Shown here: piece after piece, positions 61,797-64,000 of the stretch
Numbering within the stretch: position 1 is the first letter of the stretch
Layout of the letters: every line of letters begins with the position of its first letter
Assembly: GCA_019722365.1 (NCBI GenBank)
Contig: JADFUC010000935.1
Coordinates: 62,001 to 126,000 of the forward strand
From: Lithospermum erythrorhizon
Taxonomy: Eukaryota; Streptophyta; Magnoliopsida; Boraginales; Boraginaceae
Length of the DNA: 64,000 nucleotides
Direction of reading: 5' to 3'
Made by a program: the position numbers and the translations under genes
The notes under the pieces: model-generated
Databases searched by the model: none
What the model was told of the DNA's origin: nothing
The model's input: only the letters and a program-made list of their open reading frames with translations

Positions 61797-61949
61797 CTCC
61801 TCTAATTTAAAATAATTATCATTTTAAAATAGTTTCCATAATATTTTTTTAATTTTAAAATATAATTTAAGAATAATAAATAATTAAGAATCACACAAAA
61901 GTTACAACTCAACACGCAAAAACATCAATCATTTTGGAAACGGAGGAAG
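61797..61949. mobile_element. Stowaway-type MITE with TA target duplication
   Basis: The ends CTCCTCTAATTTAAAATAAT and, inverted, CTTCCTCCGTTTCCAAAATG are diverged terminal repeats of the CTCCCTCCGTYYC type. TA lies directly outside both ends (61795-61796, 61950-61951). The 153-bp length is typical. Confidence 0.8.
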
Positions 61950-61951
61950 TA

Positions 61952-62445
61952 ACTCAACACTAGTCCCGAATAAGTAACGCCGGTATAATATCCATTCATA
62001 AAACTTGAGATACGGTATAAATCCACCAAACGAGTATGGGTCATACCCATAATAAGAGAGAAGACACACTTCATAAGCTTAAGATGACATGTTATAACCC
62101 AACACATGTTCATTATAAATCTAATAATAGTACGAGACTGCACTAAGTAAAAGACTTGAAAGAAAATACACACTAGAGTTTTCATACTGCATCCCAAAAA
62201 ACGCTTGTTTGGACTAATCCATCGGGCGTGAGCCACCTCAAAAAATTTCACTATAACAGATGGAGTAAACATTTGCCAAGATTTAACTCAAATGGGCTTG
62301 GCGTAACGCTACTAAGCACTCTTACAAAGTCACGTTTATTTGGTAAAGAAAACTAAAAAAGCTAAAACCTTTATAACTAATAAACTAAAATCCTAAAGCT
62401 TAGACGCTTTAACTTTAGCATAATTAAATTCCCAATATTTCTAAC
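61952..62445 (-). mobile_element. Probable 3' LTR of the right-hand copia element
   Basis: On the minus strand TGTTAGAAATATTGGG starts directly after GAGGTGGAGATT (a polypurine tract) at about 62446-62460. The LTR's far end could not be fixed; it may reach the MITE. The 115-codon frame at 61925-62272 has no domain features. Confidence 0.5.
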
Positions 62446-64000
62446 AAATCTCCACCTCGACTTAAATTCCTTCTCGACGCCAGATAACCAAAAACAGCTT
62501 CCTCCCAGACTAAGACCAGATCTACTTATTACATCGTATGTCAGACAATCTAATGATGTTCCAGATGTACACAATGTATCGTGATGCACCGGGACCGCGT
62601 AGACGTGGTTTCCGCTTCTCAAATGTTGTCCTCGCTACCTGACAACCTCAACGCCTCCATTTAGCAAGTCTTCAAAGTAACGCCAAACTTCACTCTACTA
62701 CTCCAGCCAGAAAACATATCGCCCCTAAGTTATCTACAAGCACTCCGCCTTTGTTTACTCTTGATTCTCTCTCAAGCCCTCAGAAATGATATCTCACGCC
62801 AATGTGTTTGGTCCTCTCGCGATGAACTTTGATCCCCTCGTCAACTATAGTCAGACTCAAGCTATCACAATACACATTAGCTGTCACGACACGTAGTCCC
62901 AAATTAGCGACTAATCCCTCTCAACCAGATCCTCCTTAATACTACAATCCATATACTCGCCTCGGTAGACAAAGTCACAAATTGGATCCGCAAAGTAGCC
63001 TCCAACTCCTCCAACTCACAATGTATTACCAAGAGTGAACACATAGCGAGTCAATATCGATCTTCTGGCTGCTCACATCTCCAAAGATAGTCGAATCGTA
63101 ATATCTAGAAATAATACACGACTATCACTGACTATAATCGGTAATCTATATTAGACGTGCCTCTCAGATATCTCAATATCCTCTTCACAAATTTCACAAT
63201 GCTCATTTCAAAGCTCTCCCATGAACTCTACTAATAATGAATAAAGATGTACAAGCATCGTGTCTAGCTGTAACATAACATACATCAAGCTCAAATTCAC
63301 CAAAGATAAGTGAACAATAGACATGTATTTCTTTTCTTCGTACAACTTAGGTGCAATGCCAACGATAAATGTGCATTAGAAGCACTACGAGTATCAATAG
63401 TTTTTCGTAAGTCATACCAAATCTTGATAGAATCTTCTCAACGTAGTTCTCAGACAAAGTTAAAAGCTTCTTTCCACTTCTATCTCTCAGATCTCATTCC
63501 TTAATTTTCGCCGCACTCTAAATCCTTCATATCAAATCCTTTGCATTGAGCGCCCTTCAACTTCTCGAATGTCCGACTTTGTCGATCGCAGGGCCTAACA
63601 ACATATCATTTACATACAATACCAAGTAAATGAATTATCCATCTTCGAATTGCCAGAGTATACACAACTATCATACGGGACTCCCTCAAATACCCAATCT
63701 CAAGCATGTATTATCAAACTTCGCACTAATCGCCGGAGACCGGCTTAAACCATACAGATTTCTTCAACCCGCAACGATTCTTCCTTTCGTGCTCCCTGAA
63801 CCATCCGTTAGGCCATATAAATCTCTTCTTCCAACATCCATGTAGTATTCACATCAAGTTGCTCAAGCTCAAAATCCCGAGCAGAACTATAGTGCTAAGC
63901 ACCCCTCGACGGAAAGATGTCCGATCGGCCGGTGAGAATATCTCATTGTGGTCCACTCTCTTTGACTAAAACCTCTAAAGAACAACTCGAGCCTTATACT
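62446..64000 (-). pseudogene. Degenerate copia RT/RNase H region, running off the window
   Basis: On the minus strand from about 63220 downward: a VKFVKRILRYLRGTSNI piece (RT/RNase H connection), then TRYVFTLGNTL, GEYMDCSIKEDL and a KFIARGPNTLA segment. These align in order with the RNase H of copia elements (SGYVFTLGG, EAEYMA, HERTKHI). A polypurine tract (about 62448-62460) and LTR start close the 3' end. Frequent shifts and stops break the frame. The 5' part lies beyond 64000. Confidence 0.75.

Overview
The window is nuclear DNA from a flowering plant, most likely a eudicot. Genes carry short GT/AG introns. One gene is a SAC51-type bHLH gene with its conserved leader peptide. The spacers hold Ty1/copia and Ty3/gypsy retrotransposons, Helitrons, a Stowaway MITE and an Au-like SINE. 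I cannot assign a species. Nothing bacterial, plasmid-like, viral or CRISPR-like is present.

Only three cellular genes are supported, all on the minus strand. An NPF (NRT1/PTR) transporter runs off the left edge (exons 1-261, 648-865, 1091-1202, with a possible one-codon first exon at 1300-1302). A small C4HC3 zinc-finger (PHD-like) protein gene lies at 44522-45248. A SAC51/SACL bHLH gene has its coding sequence at 56229-57317 and its leader reaching about 59165. That leader contains a spliced conserved-peptide uORF (57711-57833 joined to 57549-57587), the best-supported regulatory element here.

The rest is layered repeats. An AT-rich Helitron-like repeat (H) occurs at 2690-9480 (plus, split by a gypsy LTR at about 5312-7790) and inverted at 52490-55510 (split by a 382-bp Helitron whose empty site is visible in the other copy). 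A 12.27-kb gypsy block (9536-21809) sits inside another H-type repeat with a CTAAA target duplication. Next come degenerate copia pol (22550-24900), a copia-type LTR (24905-25846), gypsy leader and LTRs (25847-29553), copia-type LTR copies (29575-30840), a gypsy solo LTR with TSD (31350-33886), repeat family F carrying an old gag-like ORF (33892-37220) and itself split by a copia solo LTR with TSD (34409-35319), and a nearly full-length copia element (38494-43710). Right of the zinc-finger gene lie a SINE with 17-bp TSD, a second F copy, the inverted H copy, the SAC51-like gene, a possible hAT-like repeat, a 434-bp solo LTR, a Stowaway MITE and another degenerate copia element running off the right edge.

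No operon-like cooperation is expected. The genes read as unrelated neighbours in a repeat-rich intergenic landscape. The three genes have clean open frames and splice sites, while repeat copies differ by many 1-3 base indels, so some frame breaks in the transposon ORFs may be assembly noise. I found no convincing new molecular system. The most informative objects are the uORF, the verified insertion junctions and the unresolved chimeric LTR structure of the 12-kb block.
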